Shown here: positions 34,383 through 43,529 of the stretch, piece after piece
Position numbering within the stretch: the first letter of the stretch is position 1
Layout: each line of letters begins with the position of its first letter
Origin: an uncultured Clostridia bacterium
Lineage (GTDB): Bacteria > Bacillota > Clostridia > Oscillospirales > Ruminococcaceae
Length of the DNA stretch: 58,945 bases
Direction of reading: 5' to 3'
Assembly (NCBI GenBank): GCA_947627205.1
Contig: CANQVE010000010.1
Span: forward strand, 1 to 58,945
Notes under the pieces: model-generated
Database searches by the model: none
What the model saw: the letters and a program-made list of their open reading frames with translations, nothing else
What the model was told of the DNA's origin: nothing
Made by a program: the position numbers and the translations under genes

Positions 34383-35816
34383 ATGAGTGCTTATTTTCCG
34401 ACAATGGGACTTGAGATACATGCGGAACTTCTGACGAAATCGAAAGTTTTCTGCACCTGTTCGGCTGAATTCGGAGGAACTCCAAACTCGCGCTGCTGCC
34501 CCGTGTGCAGCGGTATGCCCGGAACGCTCCCCGTTTTAAACAGAAAAGCCGTTGAATATATCATAAAAGCGGGATATGTGATGAACTGCGAGATCTCAAG
34601 GTTTACAAAATGGGACAGAAAAAACTATTTTTATCCCGATCTTCCTAAGGCATATCAGATATCACAGATGCCGCGCCCCGTTTGTCTTTCGGGAAATGTT
34701 AAGATTAACGTAAACGGCGAGGAAAAGATTATAAGGATAAACCGTATACATCTTGAAGAGGACGCGGGAAAACTTGTTCATGACGAGGTGAACAGGATAT
34801 CTCTTGCGGACTATAACCGATGCGGGATACCGCTTATTGAGATAGTTACCGAGCCGGACTTCCACAGCGCGGACGAAGTAATAGCGTTTATGGAAAAGGT
34901 AAAACTGCTTTTGCAATACGCGGGTATCTGCGACTGCAAGATGGAGCAGGGTTCTATAAGATGTGACGTGAACATTTCAATTGCTCCGAAAGGAAGCACC
35001 GAGCTTGGTACAAGGACGGAGCTTAAAAACTTAAACTCGCTCAAAGCAATTGCAAAGGCAATTGAAATAGAAATCGACAGGCAGGAAGAGCTTTTGGACA
35101 GCGGAGAGAGAGTTATACAGGAAACGCGCCGTTTTAACGAGGCTCTCGGAGAGACCACCGCTATGCGCTCGAAAGAGGACGCTCACGACTACCGCTACTT
35201 CCCCGATCCCGATATTCCGCCGATAATTTTCACGGAAGAAGAGCTTGAAGAAATAAAGAACTCTATCCCCGAACTTCCCGAGCAGAGAGTTTATCGCTAT
35301 GTAAATTCCCTCGGTCTTAAAAAGGCGGACGCCGATATAATCGTCGGCGACAAGAAAATCTGCGATTTCTTTGACGAGGCTATATCCGCTTATGATAATC
35401 CCAAAGCAATTGCGAACTACATTGTCGGCGAGCTTACAAGGAGAATAAACCTTGGTGAAGCGGACATGGAAAACCTAAAGTTTACGGGAGCCGAATTTGC
35501 AAGGCTCGTTGAACTTTTACAGACCGACAAGCTCTCGCAGTCTAATGCAAAAGTCGTTCTCGGAAAGATGATAGAAACGGGAGAAAAGCCCGATGATATT
35601 GCAGAGAAAGACGACCTGTGGATAAAAGAGGACAGCGATCTTCTTGCTAAAACGATAGACGAGATAATCGCAAACAACCCAAAACCCGTGGAACAATACA
35701 AAAGCGGAGATAAAAAGGTTTTCGGATTCTTTATGGGGCAGGCAAACAAGGCACTCAAAGGTCTTGCTTCGCCGAAAGCCATACAGGAATATTTAACGAA
35801 AAAACTTAGCGAATAA
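34383..35816 (+). CDS. gatB: Aspartyl/glutamyl-tRNA amidotransferase subunit B
   Basis: 477 residues, normal length. Start MSAYFPTMGLEIHAELLTKS, zinc ligands in FCTCS and CCPVCSGMPG, kinase-like site around DRKNYFYPDLPKAYQI, and the helical tail plus YqeY-like end (IVDKII-like region near the C-terminus). It phosphorylates and amidates the misacylated tRNA. AAGGAGG precedes the ATG. It ends at a strong terminator. Confidence 0.97.
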   Translation: MSAYFPTMGLEIHAELLTKSKVFCTCSAEFGGTPNSRCCPVCSGMPGTLPVLNRKAVEYIIKAGYVMNCEISRFTKWDRKNYFYPDLPKAYQISQMPRPVCLSGNVKINVNGEEKIIRINRIHLEEDAGKLVHDEVNRISLADYNRCGIPLIEIVTEPDFHSADEVIAFMEKVKLLLQYAGICDCKMEQGSIRCDVNISIAPKGSTELGTRTELKNLNSLKAIAKAIEIEIDRQEELLDSGERVIQETRRFNEALGETTAMRSKEDAHDYRYFPDPDIPPIIFTEEELEEIKNSIPELPEQRVYRYVNSLGLKKADADIIVGDKKICDFFDEAISAYDNPKAIANYIVGELTRRINLGEADMENLKFTGAEFARLVELLQTDKLSQSNAKVVLGKMIETGEKPDDIAEKDDLWIKEDSDLLAKTIDEIIANNPKPVEQYKSGDKKVFGFFMGQANKALKGLASPKAIQEYLTKKLSE

Positions 35817-35823
35817 AATCAAT

Positions 35824-35850
35824 AAAGGGGAATTTAAAATTCCCCTTTTT
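35824..35850. terminator. Bidirectional terminator gatB/recN
   Basis: AAAGGGGAATT (35824-35834) pairs with AATTCCCCTTT (35838-35848), followed by T; leftward it also ends in T residues. It lies between convergent operons. Confidence 0.85.
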
Positions 35851-35858
35851 GGTTTGTA

Positions 35859-37505
35859 TCACTGATCTTCTTTGAGCATTTCTTCTGCCGCTTTCAGGCT
35901 CGCAGAATTATTTTCGCTTCCGTCAATAATGCGAGCGATCTCGCGGACTCTTCCCTCATGGTCAAGCTCGGTTATTTTTGTATAAGTTCTTTCGTTTTCG
36001 ACAGTTTTTTCAAGCGAAAGATGCTGCTCGGCTTTCGCAGCTATCTGCGCCAAATGCGTTACGCACATGACCTGGCGCGAGCGCGACAGTTCCTTTAATT
36101 TTACGCCCACTTTCTGCGCGGCGCGTCCGCTTATTCCCGTGTCTATCTCGTCGAAGATAAGCGTCGGCATATCGTCGCTTTTCGCAAGAACGCACTTTAT
36201 CGCGAGCATTATTCTCGACAATTCGCCGCCCGACGCTATCTTGTTTATCGGTTTCGGTTCTTCGCCCAAGTTTGCAGATATCATAAGCTCTACGAGGTCC
36301 ATTCCGCTTATTGAAATTTTATCGGGCTCTACGGCGAAAACTATCCTCACATTGGGCATATCAAGAAATGTAAGTTCGCTTTTAATTTCCTCTGCAAATC
36401 TTTCGGCGGCTTCTTTTCTGAGCTTTGATATCTCGGAAGCGGCGGCTTTTACCTGAATTGCCTGCTCATGTTTTTTCTTGTCAAGCTCCGCCGCGCGCGC
36501 GTTTGCATTCTCCAGCTCTTCAAGTTCCGTCTTGCAGTCATCAAGATAATACATAAGCTCGTCGGCGGTGCGGTTATATTTTCGCATTGCCGTTTTTAAA
36601 AGCGACATTTTATCGGCAAGTTCAGCCTCATTGTTGTCGCTGTATTTATCGCAGATACTGTAGATCTCATCGGAAATGTCGTCGGCTTCCGACACAACTT
36701 CCGAAAGCCTTTCGCAAAGCCGGGCGGTTTCGGGCTCTAAATCGGAAATGCTTTTAAGATAACTAACCGCATCTCTTAGCGCGTCTACGCACCCACCGTC
36801 TGCGGAAAGCGCCGACAAAGCCTTTTGCGAGGCTTCCGTTATTTTTGAGGCTTTTCTTGCATACTCAAGTTTTTCTTCGAGATATTTTCCGCTCCCCTTT
36901 TCAAGCTCCAACGGTTCAAGTTCTGCAATAACGGCTTTAAGACGTTCGGTTTTGAAATCTATGCTGTCGATGTCTCCCCTGAGCCTTTTAAGCTCGCGCG
37001 AGGTACTTGAAAAATCACGGAAAAGCGTATGATATTCGTTTACCCTGTCGGTTATTCCCGCATATCTGTCGAGAATATCGAGCTGGTTTTCATTTGACAT
37101 AAGTATGCGGTTGTCGTGCTGACCGTGAATGTCAATAAGCAAGCCTGCTATTTCTTTGAGCATTGCCGCTGTCGCTGTTCTTCCGTTTATGTGAGCGGAG
37201 CTTTTTCCGTCCGCAAAAATCTCGCGAGATAAAACGACCTCTTCGCATTGTTCAAAGCCGAGCTCTTTCAGCTTTTCGTTTGCCGAAGCGGGTATGTCGT
37301 CAAAAAGTGCGGAAACAACTGCCTTTTGTTCGCCCGAACGAACGATATCGCGGCTTACGCGCTGACCTAAAATAGCGTTTATGCCTCCGATAAGCACGCT
37401 TTTTCCTGCGCCCGTTTCACCCGTAAAAACGTTAAAGCTGCCGCAGAACCGAGCGTTTCCGCGCTCGATCACCGCAAGATTTTCAATTGACAGCTCTCTT
37501 AACAT
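35859..37505 (-). CDS. recN: DNA repair protein RecN
   Basis: 548 residues, an SMC-like ATPase. Walker A GETGAGKSVLIGG near residue 30; signature and Walker B near the C-terminus (LSRIMLAIKCVL, TLIFDEIDTGISG); a long coiled coil in between (residues about 150-370) and the IDIHGQHDNRIL loop. It acts early in double-strand break repair. AAGGAG precedes the ATG. Last gene of the long leftward operon, next to argR as in many Bacillota. Confidence 0.95.
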   Translation of the reverse strand: MLRELSIENLAVIERGNARFCGSFNVFTGETGAGKSVLIGGINAILGQRVSRDIVRSGEQKAVVSALFDDIPASANEKLKELGFEQCEEVVLSREIFADGKSSAHINGRTATAAMLKEIAGLLIDIHGQHDNRILMSNENQLDILDRYAGITDRVNEYHTLFRDFSSTSRELKRLRGDIDSIDFKTERLKAVIAELEPLELEKGSGKYLEEKLEYARKASKITEASQKALSALSADGGCVDALRDAVSYLKSISDLEPETARLCERLSEVVSEADDISDEIYSICDKYSDNNEAELADKMSLLKTAMRKYNRTADELMYYLDDCKTELEELENANARAAELDKKKHEQAIQVKAAASEISKLRKEAAERFAEEIKSELTFLDMPNVRIVFAVEPDKISISGMDLVELMISANLGEEPKPINKIASGGELSRIMLAIKCVLAKSDDMPTLIFDEIDTGISGRAAQKVGVKLKELSRSRQVMCVTHLAQIAAKAEQHLSLEKTVENERTYTKITELDHEGRVREIARIIDGSENNSASLKAAEEMLKEDQ

Positions 37506-37555
37506 TTTGTTGCTCCTTATTTTTTGCTTTGCTTTACAGTCTATAATCTATGATC

Positions 37556-37999
37556 TTAAAGCGCTTTTTCAAGGTATACCATATCAACCAACTGCCTGCC
37601 GCATTCAAAAATGGGGTGGTCGTAATTATCAACAAAGAAATTTTTCACCCTGTACATTTCCTTAAAACCGCACTTTTTATAAAACGGGATAGTAAGCGGA
37701 CTGTCGCCCGTGCCGACTTTCAGGACATTATATAAGCCTTTATATTTTCTTTCGATTAATCCGATCAGCTTTTTTCCGTAACCCATGTGCTGATACTCGG
37801 CTTTTACGGCGATATTCTTTATTTCGAGAACAGAATTCCCCTCGTCGGTGACAACACACACGGCTTTAACGTCATTTTTCATGAGCGCGTACATTGTCCC
37901 TCTGTCAAGATATTTCTCGATCATATCTTCCTGCTCGTCACCAAGCAAAAGCAGATCAATATATGCCCGCTTGTCCGTTTTGACTTCAATAAATTCCAT
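37556..37999 (-). CDS. GNAT-family N-acetyltransferase
   Basis: 147 residues from ATG 37999; a TTG 15 nt earlier is the alternative, and neither has an ideally placed ribosome site. The acetyl-CoA loop is AVKAEYQHMGYGKKLIGLIE (Q-x-x-G-x-G/K type), preceded by the beta4 strand VLEIKNIAV. The later FYKKCGFKEMYRVKNFF is the usual GNAT ending. The acceptor is unknown. It lies between argR and recN. Confidence 0.85.
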   Translation of the reverse strand: MEFIEVKTDKRAYIDLLLLGDEQEDMIEKYLDRGTMYALMKNDVKAVCVVTDEGNSVLEIKNIAVKAEYQHMGYGKKLIGLIERKYKGLYNVLKVGTGDSPLTIPFYKKCGFKEMYRVKNFFVDNYDHPIFECGRQLVDMVYLEKAL

Positions 38000-38023
38000 A
38001 TTCCCAAAAGCCAAAGTTAAACG

Positions 38024-38470
38024 CTATCTCCTCATCATTCTCGTGAGCTGTATAGAAAGCGCCTTTGCATGATTTTCGGTTTTTGTGAGAATAAAAACAG
38101 TGTCGTCGCCCGCTATCGTTCCCATGACAGAGCTTATCCTGCGCTCGTCTACGACCTTACAAGCCGCGTCCGCAAGCCCCGAATGGCACTTCATAACCAC
38201 AATGTTCGCAGCGTAATCAACGGATATAACAGACTGGGCAAAAATGTCGCTGTATGTCAGTTCTTCGTCCGAAATCCCCGAATAATAACACGACACTCCG
38301 CTTTCAGACATGCACTTTTCTATACGCAGCTCCGCAATATCGCGCGACAAAGTAGCCTGGGCGGTTTTTACCCCGCGCTCTTCTAAAAGCTCCATTAGCT
38401 GATTTTGAGTTTCTACTTCGTTCTGCGATATTATTTCCATTATAAGAAGCTGACGCGCTTTCTTTTTCAT
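38024..38470 (-). CDS. argR: Arginine repressor ArgR/AhrC
   Basis: 148 residues. N-terminal winged helix (LLIMEIISQNEVETQNQLME...TAQATLSRDIAEL) and C-terminal hexamerisation/arginine-binding domain with VMGTIAGDDTVFILTKT. It represses arginine synthesis and activates catabolism when arginine is bound. AAGGAG precedes the ATG. Position next to recN is conserved in Bacillota. Confidence 0.95.
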   Translation of the reverse strand: MKKKARQLLIMEIISQNEVETQNQLMELLEERGVKTAQATLSRDIAELRIEKCMSESGVSCYYSGISDEELTYSDIFAQSVISVDYAANIVVMKCHSGLADAACKVVDERRISSVMGTIAGDDTVFILTKTENHAKALSIQLTRMMRR

Positions 38471-38479
38471 ATACGCTCC

Positions 38480-39334
38480 TTATTCTCCGTCCTTTATCGG
38501 CGTCAACAGCTTGTTGTGAATTACTCCGTAAAATCCCTCGCCCGTTTCTATAAGCAGAAGATCCTTTTCATAACGCGTAAGCTGTAAAACGTCGCCCTCT
38601 AAAAACGGAACTGCCATACCGCCGTCTGCGGAAATTGTCGCCGTGCTGTCGCCGTAATGGCATACACGCGCGGTCACTTTCTGCTTTGCGGAGAAGATCA
38701 TTGTACGGTTGAAAAGAGTATGCGGGCAAAGCGCCGTAAACTCGATACACTCCATATCGGGAGAGATTATAGGTCCTCCCGCAGAAAGCGAATATGCGGT
38801 AGAGCCCGTGGGAGTGCTTAAAATAATTCCGTCAGCTCTTACGCGCGTGACCTCGCTGTCGCCGCAGTAGATCATATATTCGGGAAGTCTTGAACGGCTG
38901 CTTCGGGAGATAGTTACGTCGTTTAATACCTGCTCGGAGAAGATGACTTCTCCGTCGCGTATAAGTTTACAGTCAAGCATCATTCGCGGCGTTACAGGGT
39001 GATTTGAGTTTAAAATGTCGGGTATCTTCCAGATGTCTTCCGCTTCTACAGTTGCCATAAAGCCGAGCCTGCCGAAGTTTACTCCGAGCAAGGGTATACC
39101 GTATTCCGCCGCCACTTTTCCCCAGCGAAGTATCGTTCCGTCGCCGCCTACGGTTATGATATAATCACAGCCCTCGGGAGACTCTACGACCTCTGCTCCG
39201 ACTTTTTCAACAAAGAGCGTATTCTCTCCGAAAATGCACGGCGTTATCCCTGCAGCTTTAAGAAACTGCGCTATCTTTCTGGATTGCGTCGCCGCGCCTG
39301 TTTTTCCCATATTGAACACTATAAGAACTTTCAT
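38480..39334 (-). CDS. nadK: NAD kinase
   Basis: 284 residues from ATG 39334, which overlaps the tlyA stop by ATGA; the longer frame to 39427 lies inside tlyA and is rejected. Motifs: GGDGTILRWGK (catalytic Asp), NFGRLGFMA, TPTGSTAYSLSAGGPI. It phosphorylates NAD to NADP. Confidence 0.95.
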   Translation of the reverse strand: MKVLIVFNMGKTGAATQSRKIAQFLKAAGITPCIFGENTLFVEKVGAEVVESPEGCDYIITVGGDGTILRWGKVAAEYGIPLLGVNFGRLGFMATVEAEDIWKIPDILNSNHPVTPRMMLDCKLIRDGEVIFSEQVLNDVTISRSSRSRLPEYMIYCGDSEVTRVRADGIILSTPTGSTAYSLSAGGPIISPDMECIEFTALCPHTLFNRTMIFSAKQKVTARVCHYGDSTATISADGGMAVPFLEGDVLQLTRYEKDLLLIETGEGFYGVIHNKLLTPIKDGE

Positions 39335-40059
39335 AACTTTTCCTTTCTTAATACAAGAAGATATTCTATATTTCCGTCGCCGCCCGTCACAGGCGAAATT
39401 TCCGTTCCTACAACGGAAAACCCGCACTGTCGGGCGAAATTAACCAACTCATTGACTGCTTTCAGCCTTAGCTTTTCATCTTTAACAACGCCCTTTTTGG
39501 TGAGAAGATTTTTATTTCCCACTTCAAACTGAGGCTTTATCAGCACAACTGCTTCACCGCCGTCCTTTAACAATCGGAAAATGTGCGGAAGAATGAGCTT
39601 CTGCGAGATAAACGAAACGTCCGCGCCGATAAAATCTGCGGGCTTTTCAAGCGTAAAATCACGGATATCGGTCTGTTCGAGAGAAATTACGCGGTTGTCA
39701 TTTTTCAGCTTTTCGGCGAGCTGGGCTGTTCCGACATCGACAGCGTATACAAGCGCCGCGCCGTTTTGAAGCATACAATCAGTAAAACCGCCCGTAGACG
39801 CGCCGACATCTACGCAGGTTTTATTCATTAGGTCAAGCCCGAAAGCTACTATTGCCCTTTCAAGTTTCAACCCTCCGCGCCCGACGTATTTGAGCTGTTT
39901 TTCTTCGAGAATTGAAACCTCGTCATTCTCGCCTATATCGAAAGACGGCTTTAAAACAGCCGTTCCGTTTACAGAAACGCCGCCCTGTTCAACGAGCCTC
40001 GCCGCGGCAGTCCTGCTCGGACACGAGCCGTTTTTTGCAAGATAAACATCTATTCTCAT
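39331..40059 (-). CDS. tlyA: TlyA-family rRNA methyltransferase
   Basis: 242 residues. N-terminal S4 RNA-binding domain (RIDVYLAKNGSCPSRTAAAR) and an FtsJ-like Rossmann methyltransferase with motif I CVDVGASTGGFTDCML and IKPQFEVG. The family makes 2'-O-methylcytidine in rRNA. It lies between dxs (6 bp) and nadK (overlap). Confidence 0.92.
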   Translation of the reverse strand: MRIDVYLAKNGSCPSRTAAARLVEQGGVSVNGTAVLKPSFDIGENDEVSILEEKQLKYVGRGGLKLERAIVAFGLDLMNKTCVDVGASTGGFTDCMLQNGAALVYAVDVGTAQLAEKLKNDNRVISLEQTDIRDFTLEKPADFIGADVSFISQKLILPHIFRLLKDGGEAVVLIKPQFEVGNKNLLTKKGVVKDEKLRLKAVNELVNFARQCGFSVVGTEISPVTGGDGNIEYLLVLRKEKL

Positions 40060-40065
40060 TTCGGC

Positions 40066-41916
40066 TCATTCTTTCAGCCTTTCAGCCATTTTGTCCTCGG
40101 ACAAGCCGTACATCTCGAACTGCTCCTCGACGCTTGCCGCAGGAACGAACCCGCCTTTTACCGCGACAATATCGACCTTTGTATCGCAGTCCTCGCTCAT
40201 AAGCTCTACCGCAAGTTCTTCTCCTACCCCGCCGTTTTGCGAGCTTTCCTCGAAAAATACAACTTTCTTGTATTTCTTTGCGGTTTCAATAATTTCCTTT
40301 GGAAGAGGGTTTATTTTCACAAGCCTTAACATATCGGCTTTTGCACTTTCGCAGGCTTTCGCGCAATTAAGAGAAATTCTTCCGTATGTTACGGCAAGGA
40401 CGTCGGAATGTTTCCCCGAATAGTAATGATCGCATGTGGGCGACATTACCGCAGAAAACCGCTCGTCAACATCGCTGAACTCGTTTCCTTTGGGATAACG
40501 GACGGCGGCTATTCCCTCGGTTTCATATATAGCGCGGTATAAGCACTGTTTAAGCTCGGCAAATGACGCGGGAGAATATACCGTTGTGTTGGGTATCATT
40601 CTGAGCATCGGCACATCGAAAATTCCCTGGTGTGTTTCTCCGTCCTCGCCGACAAAACCCGCTCGGTCAATTGCAAGAGTAATATGCGTTTTTTCTATTG
40701 CGCAGTCATGTATTATCTGGTCAAAGCCGCGCTGTAAAAATGTCGAATAAACAGCGAACACAGGCAGCATGCCGCCCGTCGAAAGTCCCGCGGCGAAAGT
40801 TACGCTGTGCTGTTCGGCTATTCCCGTATCATAAAACCTTGCAGGGAAAAAGTTCTTGAAATAATTAAGTCCTACGGCATATTTCATCGCCGCTGTCACG
40901 GCGCATATACGCCTGTCTTTTTTACCCAGACGCGCAAGCTCCTGACCGAACATTTCCGAATAAGTCCTGGGAGTATTGAACTCGTCGTTGTTATATTCGA
41001 CAGCCACACCGCCTTTTCCTACGGCATGGTATTTTCCGGGGTTATCCTGCGCGGGCTTATAGCCTTTTCCCTTTTTAGTAAAGACATGGACGATACAAGG
41101 GCGCTGTACATACTTTGCTACAGTAAACGCCTCTATCAGATCTTCGAGGTTATGCCCGTCCACAGGTCCGATATAAGTAAAACCCAAGTTTTCAAACATG
41201 TTGCTGCTGTCGTAGAGCGTCTGTTTTATAAGGCGCTTTATATCGGTTATGATGTCCTCGACAGGCTTTCCTATGACAGGAATTGCCGAGAGCGCGGACT
41301 TTACATGTTCTTTTGCTTTATAATATTTTTTCGTAGAACGGATATGTGCAAGATAACGGGCAAGAGCGCCCTTGTTCTTTCCTATAGACATGGCGTTGTC
41401 ATTAAGAACAAGAGTAAGATTTGAAGCTGTCTTTCCTGCATTGTTGAGCGCCTCGTATACCATTCCGCCCGTCAAAGCGCCGTCGCCTACAACCGCCGCG
41501 ACAGCTCCGTCCTTTCCGCAAAGACGCATTGCCTCGGAAATACCGTATGCGGCGGAAACTGATGTACTGCTGTGTCCAGAAATAAATGCGTCTGCTTCGC
41601 TTTCATCAGGTCTTGCAAAACCCGAAAGTCCGTCTTTTTGTCTCAATGTTTCAAAGCGGGAATATCTGCCTGTAAGAAGTTTATGAGCATAAGACTGATG
41701 TCCGACGTCCCAGACTATTTTGTCTCCGCCGAACACGTCAAACACGCAGTGGAGAGCTACGGTAAGCTCAACGGTCCCGAGATTTGAGGACAGATGTCCG
41801 CCGTTTTTTACGGTAGTATGCAAAATGCAGCCGCGAAGTTCCTTGCAGAGCTGTCTCAGCTGCGGAATAGTCATATTTGATATTTTTTCGTGATTTATGT
41901 CGTCTGAGAGATACAC
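40066..41916 (-). CDS. dxs: 1-deoxy-D-xylulose-5-phosphate synthase
   Basis: 616 residues, GTG start with AGGAGG 6 nt before. Thiamine diphosphate motif VVGDGALTGGMVYEALNNAG, substrate His in the DVGHQSYAHKLLTGR block, and the transketolase pyrimidine-binding part (GIAEQHSVTFAAGL). It catalyses the first step of the MEP isoprenoid pathway. It is in one operon with ispA, so it feeds the same pathway. Confidence 0.96.
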   Translation of the reverse strand: MYLSDDINHEKISNMTIPQLRQLCKELRGCILHTTVKNGGHLSSNLGTVELTVALHCVFDVFGGDKIVWDVGHQSYAHKLLTGRYSRFETLRQKDGLSGFARPDESEADAFISGHSSTSVSAAYGISEAMRLCGKDGAVAAVVGDGALTGGMVYEALNNAGKTASNLTLVLNDNAMSIGKNKGALARYLAHIRSTKKYYKAKEHVKSALSAIPVIGKPVEDIITDIKRLIKQTLYDSSNMFENLGFTYIGPVDGHNLEDLIEAFTVAKYVQRPCIVHVFTKKGKGYKPAQDNPGKYHAVGKGGVAVEYNNDEFNTPRTYSEMFGQELARLGKKDRRICAVTAAMKYAVGLNYFKNFFPARFYDTGIAEQHSVTFAAGLSTGGMLPVFAVYSTFLQRGFDQIIHDCAIEKTHITLAIDRAGFVGEDGETHQGIFDVPMLRMIPNTTVYSPASFAELKQCLYRAIYETEGIAAVRYPKGNEFSDVDERFSAVMSPTCDHYYSGKHSDVLAVTYGRISLNCAKACESAKADMLRLVKINPLPKEIIETAKKYKKVVFFEESSQNGGVGEELAVELMSEDCDTKVDIVAVKGGFVPAASVEEQFEMYGLSEDKMAERLKE

Positions 41917-41937
41917 GGTCGTCCTCCTGAAAATGTA

Positions 41938-42432
41938 TTACGGAAGCGGAAACGCCATTGCGATTATAATTCCCAGAAGTGAGCCCGCCACTACCTCTAT
42001 GGGAGTATGCCCAAGAAATTCTTTAAGGTCTTTCTGATTTACAAGGTCTTCTATATCCGAATCTTCTTCGCTTCCGCCGAGAGCCGTTATCTCGTCATCA
42101 AGCTCGTCTACTATCTTTCTCAGCTTATTGAGCTCTTTCGCGTGAAGTCCCGCATTATAGCGGACGCTCATCGCGTCATAGATAACTATTCCCGCAAGCA
42201 GGACCGAAAAGGCAAAATCGGAGCTTGCAAAACCCTTGAACCGCAGAGTATAGATCATGACCGAAACGACAAGCGACGAATGGGAGGAGGGCATGCCTCC
42301 CGCGCCCGTTATGCGCTCGGGATTGAATGTTTTGTATTTTACAGAGTAATGTATAGTTTTAAGTATCTGCGCGATTATCCACGAAATAAGTCCCACGGAA
42401 ATAATGGGATTTATCATAAGAATATCAAGCAC
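41938..42432 (-). CDS. Divergent PAP2-family membrane protein (YuiD-like)
   Basis: 164 residues, GTG start with AGGAGG. Hydrophobic helices at both ends, and the divergent acid phosphatase motif GGMPSSHSSLVVSV plus the later LGHTPIEVVAGSLLGI, as in DUF212 proteins. A role in undecaprenyl or prenyl phosphate metabolism is plausible, because it sits between ispA and dxs, but it is not established. Confidence 0.88.
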   Translation of the reverse strand: MLDILMINPIISVGLISWIIAQILKTIHYSVKYKTFNPERITGAGGMPSSHSSLVVSVMIYTLRFKGFASSDFAFSVLLAGIVIYDAMSVRYNAGLHAKELNKLRKIVDELDDEITALGGSEEDSDIEDLVNQKDLKEFLGHTPIEVVAGSLLGIIIAMAFPLP

Positions 42433-42446
42433 TTTCAGACTTCCTC

Positions 42447-43337
42447 CTAATTGCTTCTTTCGGCAAGTATATCGGCAAGCTCATTTAAAAATTCCGTGTC
42501 CGAAAACTCGGTCAAAAACTCTTTTGCCTCTGCCGTAAGCTGTTTTACATATTCTCTCGCCTTGTCTATCCCGACAGCGGAAACGTATGTGTATTTGCCG
42601 TTTTCCTTGTCGCTTCCTATAGGCTTTCCGAGAGTTTTTTCGTCCGCAGTTATATCAAGTATATCGTCTGTTATCTGAAACGCAAGCCCCAGACGCTGTC
42701 CGAAATTTCCCGCGGGGATAAGTTTTTCCTGTACTCCCCAATTCGCCGCAATGCACCCCGCCTTACAGCAAAATTCAAGCAGAGCGCCCGTTTTCATTCT
42801 GTACATTTCGAGAATTTCCGAAACAGACGGCTGTTTGTTTTCATATTCAAGGTCAAGCGTCTGACCGCCTATCATTCCCACAAATCCAGCAAGCTGAGCG
42901 AGAAGCTGTATGATCTTTAGTGCATAAACAGGCTCAATTATCTTTTCAGCTCCTGCCTTTGCTATTATCTCAAAAGGCATTATAGCAAGCGCGTCACCCG
43001 CAAGAAGCGCCGTTGCCTCTCCGAATGCCTTATGACAAGAGGGCTTTCCGCGCCGCAGGTCGTCGTCGTCCATACAAGGCAGATCGTCATGAATAAGCGA
43101 AAACGTATGCATCATCTCAATAGCGCACGCCACAGGCAATGCCGTTTCTGGTTTTCCTCCGCAGATTCGGCAAAACTCCATAACGAGCGCAGGTCTCAGG
43201 CGTTTTCCGCCTGCATTAAGGCTGTATCGTGCCGCTTCGATGACCGACTTTTGCGGACAATCCGCACTCGGGATATATTTTCCGAGCGCTTCTTCGGTCA
43301 TCTGAGCGTATTCATTCAGCTGTTCATTTACGTTCAT
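42447..43337 (-). CDS. ispA: Polyprenyl (farnesyl/geranylgeranyl) diphosphate synthase
   Basis: 296 residues. First Asp-rich motif DDLPCMDDDDLRRG, second DDILDI in FQITDDILDITAD, and the GKRLRPAL block. It condenses isopentenyl diphosphate with allylic diphosphates; the chain length is most likely C15. AAAGGAA precedes the ATG. It is between xseB and the PAP2-like gene. Confidence 0.95.
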   Translation of the reverse strand: MNVNEQLNEYAQMTEEALGKYIPSADCPQKSVIEAARYSLNAGGKRLRPALVMEFCRICGGKPETALPVACAIEMMHTFSLIHDDLPCMDDDDLRRGKPSCHKAFGEATALLAGDALAIMPFEIIAKAGAEKIIEPVYALKIIQLLAQLAGFVGMIGGQTLDLEYENKQPSVSEILEMYRMKTGALLEFCCKAGCIAANWGVQEKLIPAGNFGQRLGLAFQITDDILDITADEKTLGKPIGSDKENGKYTYVSAVGIDKAREYVKQLTAEAKEFLTEFSDTEFLNELADILAERSN

Positions 43338-43342
43338 ATTAT

Positions 43343-43528
43343 TTATTCCTTTATTTGAGCCTGTTCAACGACCAGCTTTGCTTCGTCGAGATATTTTCCG
43401 CATTTCTCTATAAGCCCCGCCGCTTCTGTATACAGCTTTAAGCTGTCGTCAAGAGAAATGTTGCTGTCGGACATAAGCGACGAAATTTCCGAAAGCCTTT
43501 TTATTGCCTCTTCAAAATTAAATTCCAT
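43343..43528 (-). CDS. xseB: Exonuclease VII small subunit
   Basis: 61 residues, the expected size. FEEAIKRLSEISSLM...SLDDSLKLYTEAAGLIEKC is the typical helical hairpin of XseB. It binds XseA as multiple copies. It starts one base after the xseA stop. Confidence 0.93.
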   Translation of the reverse strand: MEFNFEEAIKRLSEISSLMSDSNISLDDSLKLYTEAAGLIEKCGKYLDEAKLVVEQAQIKE

Positions 43529-43529
43529 T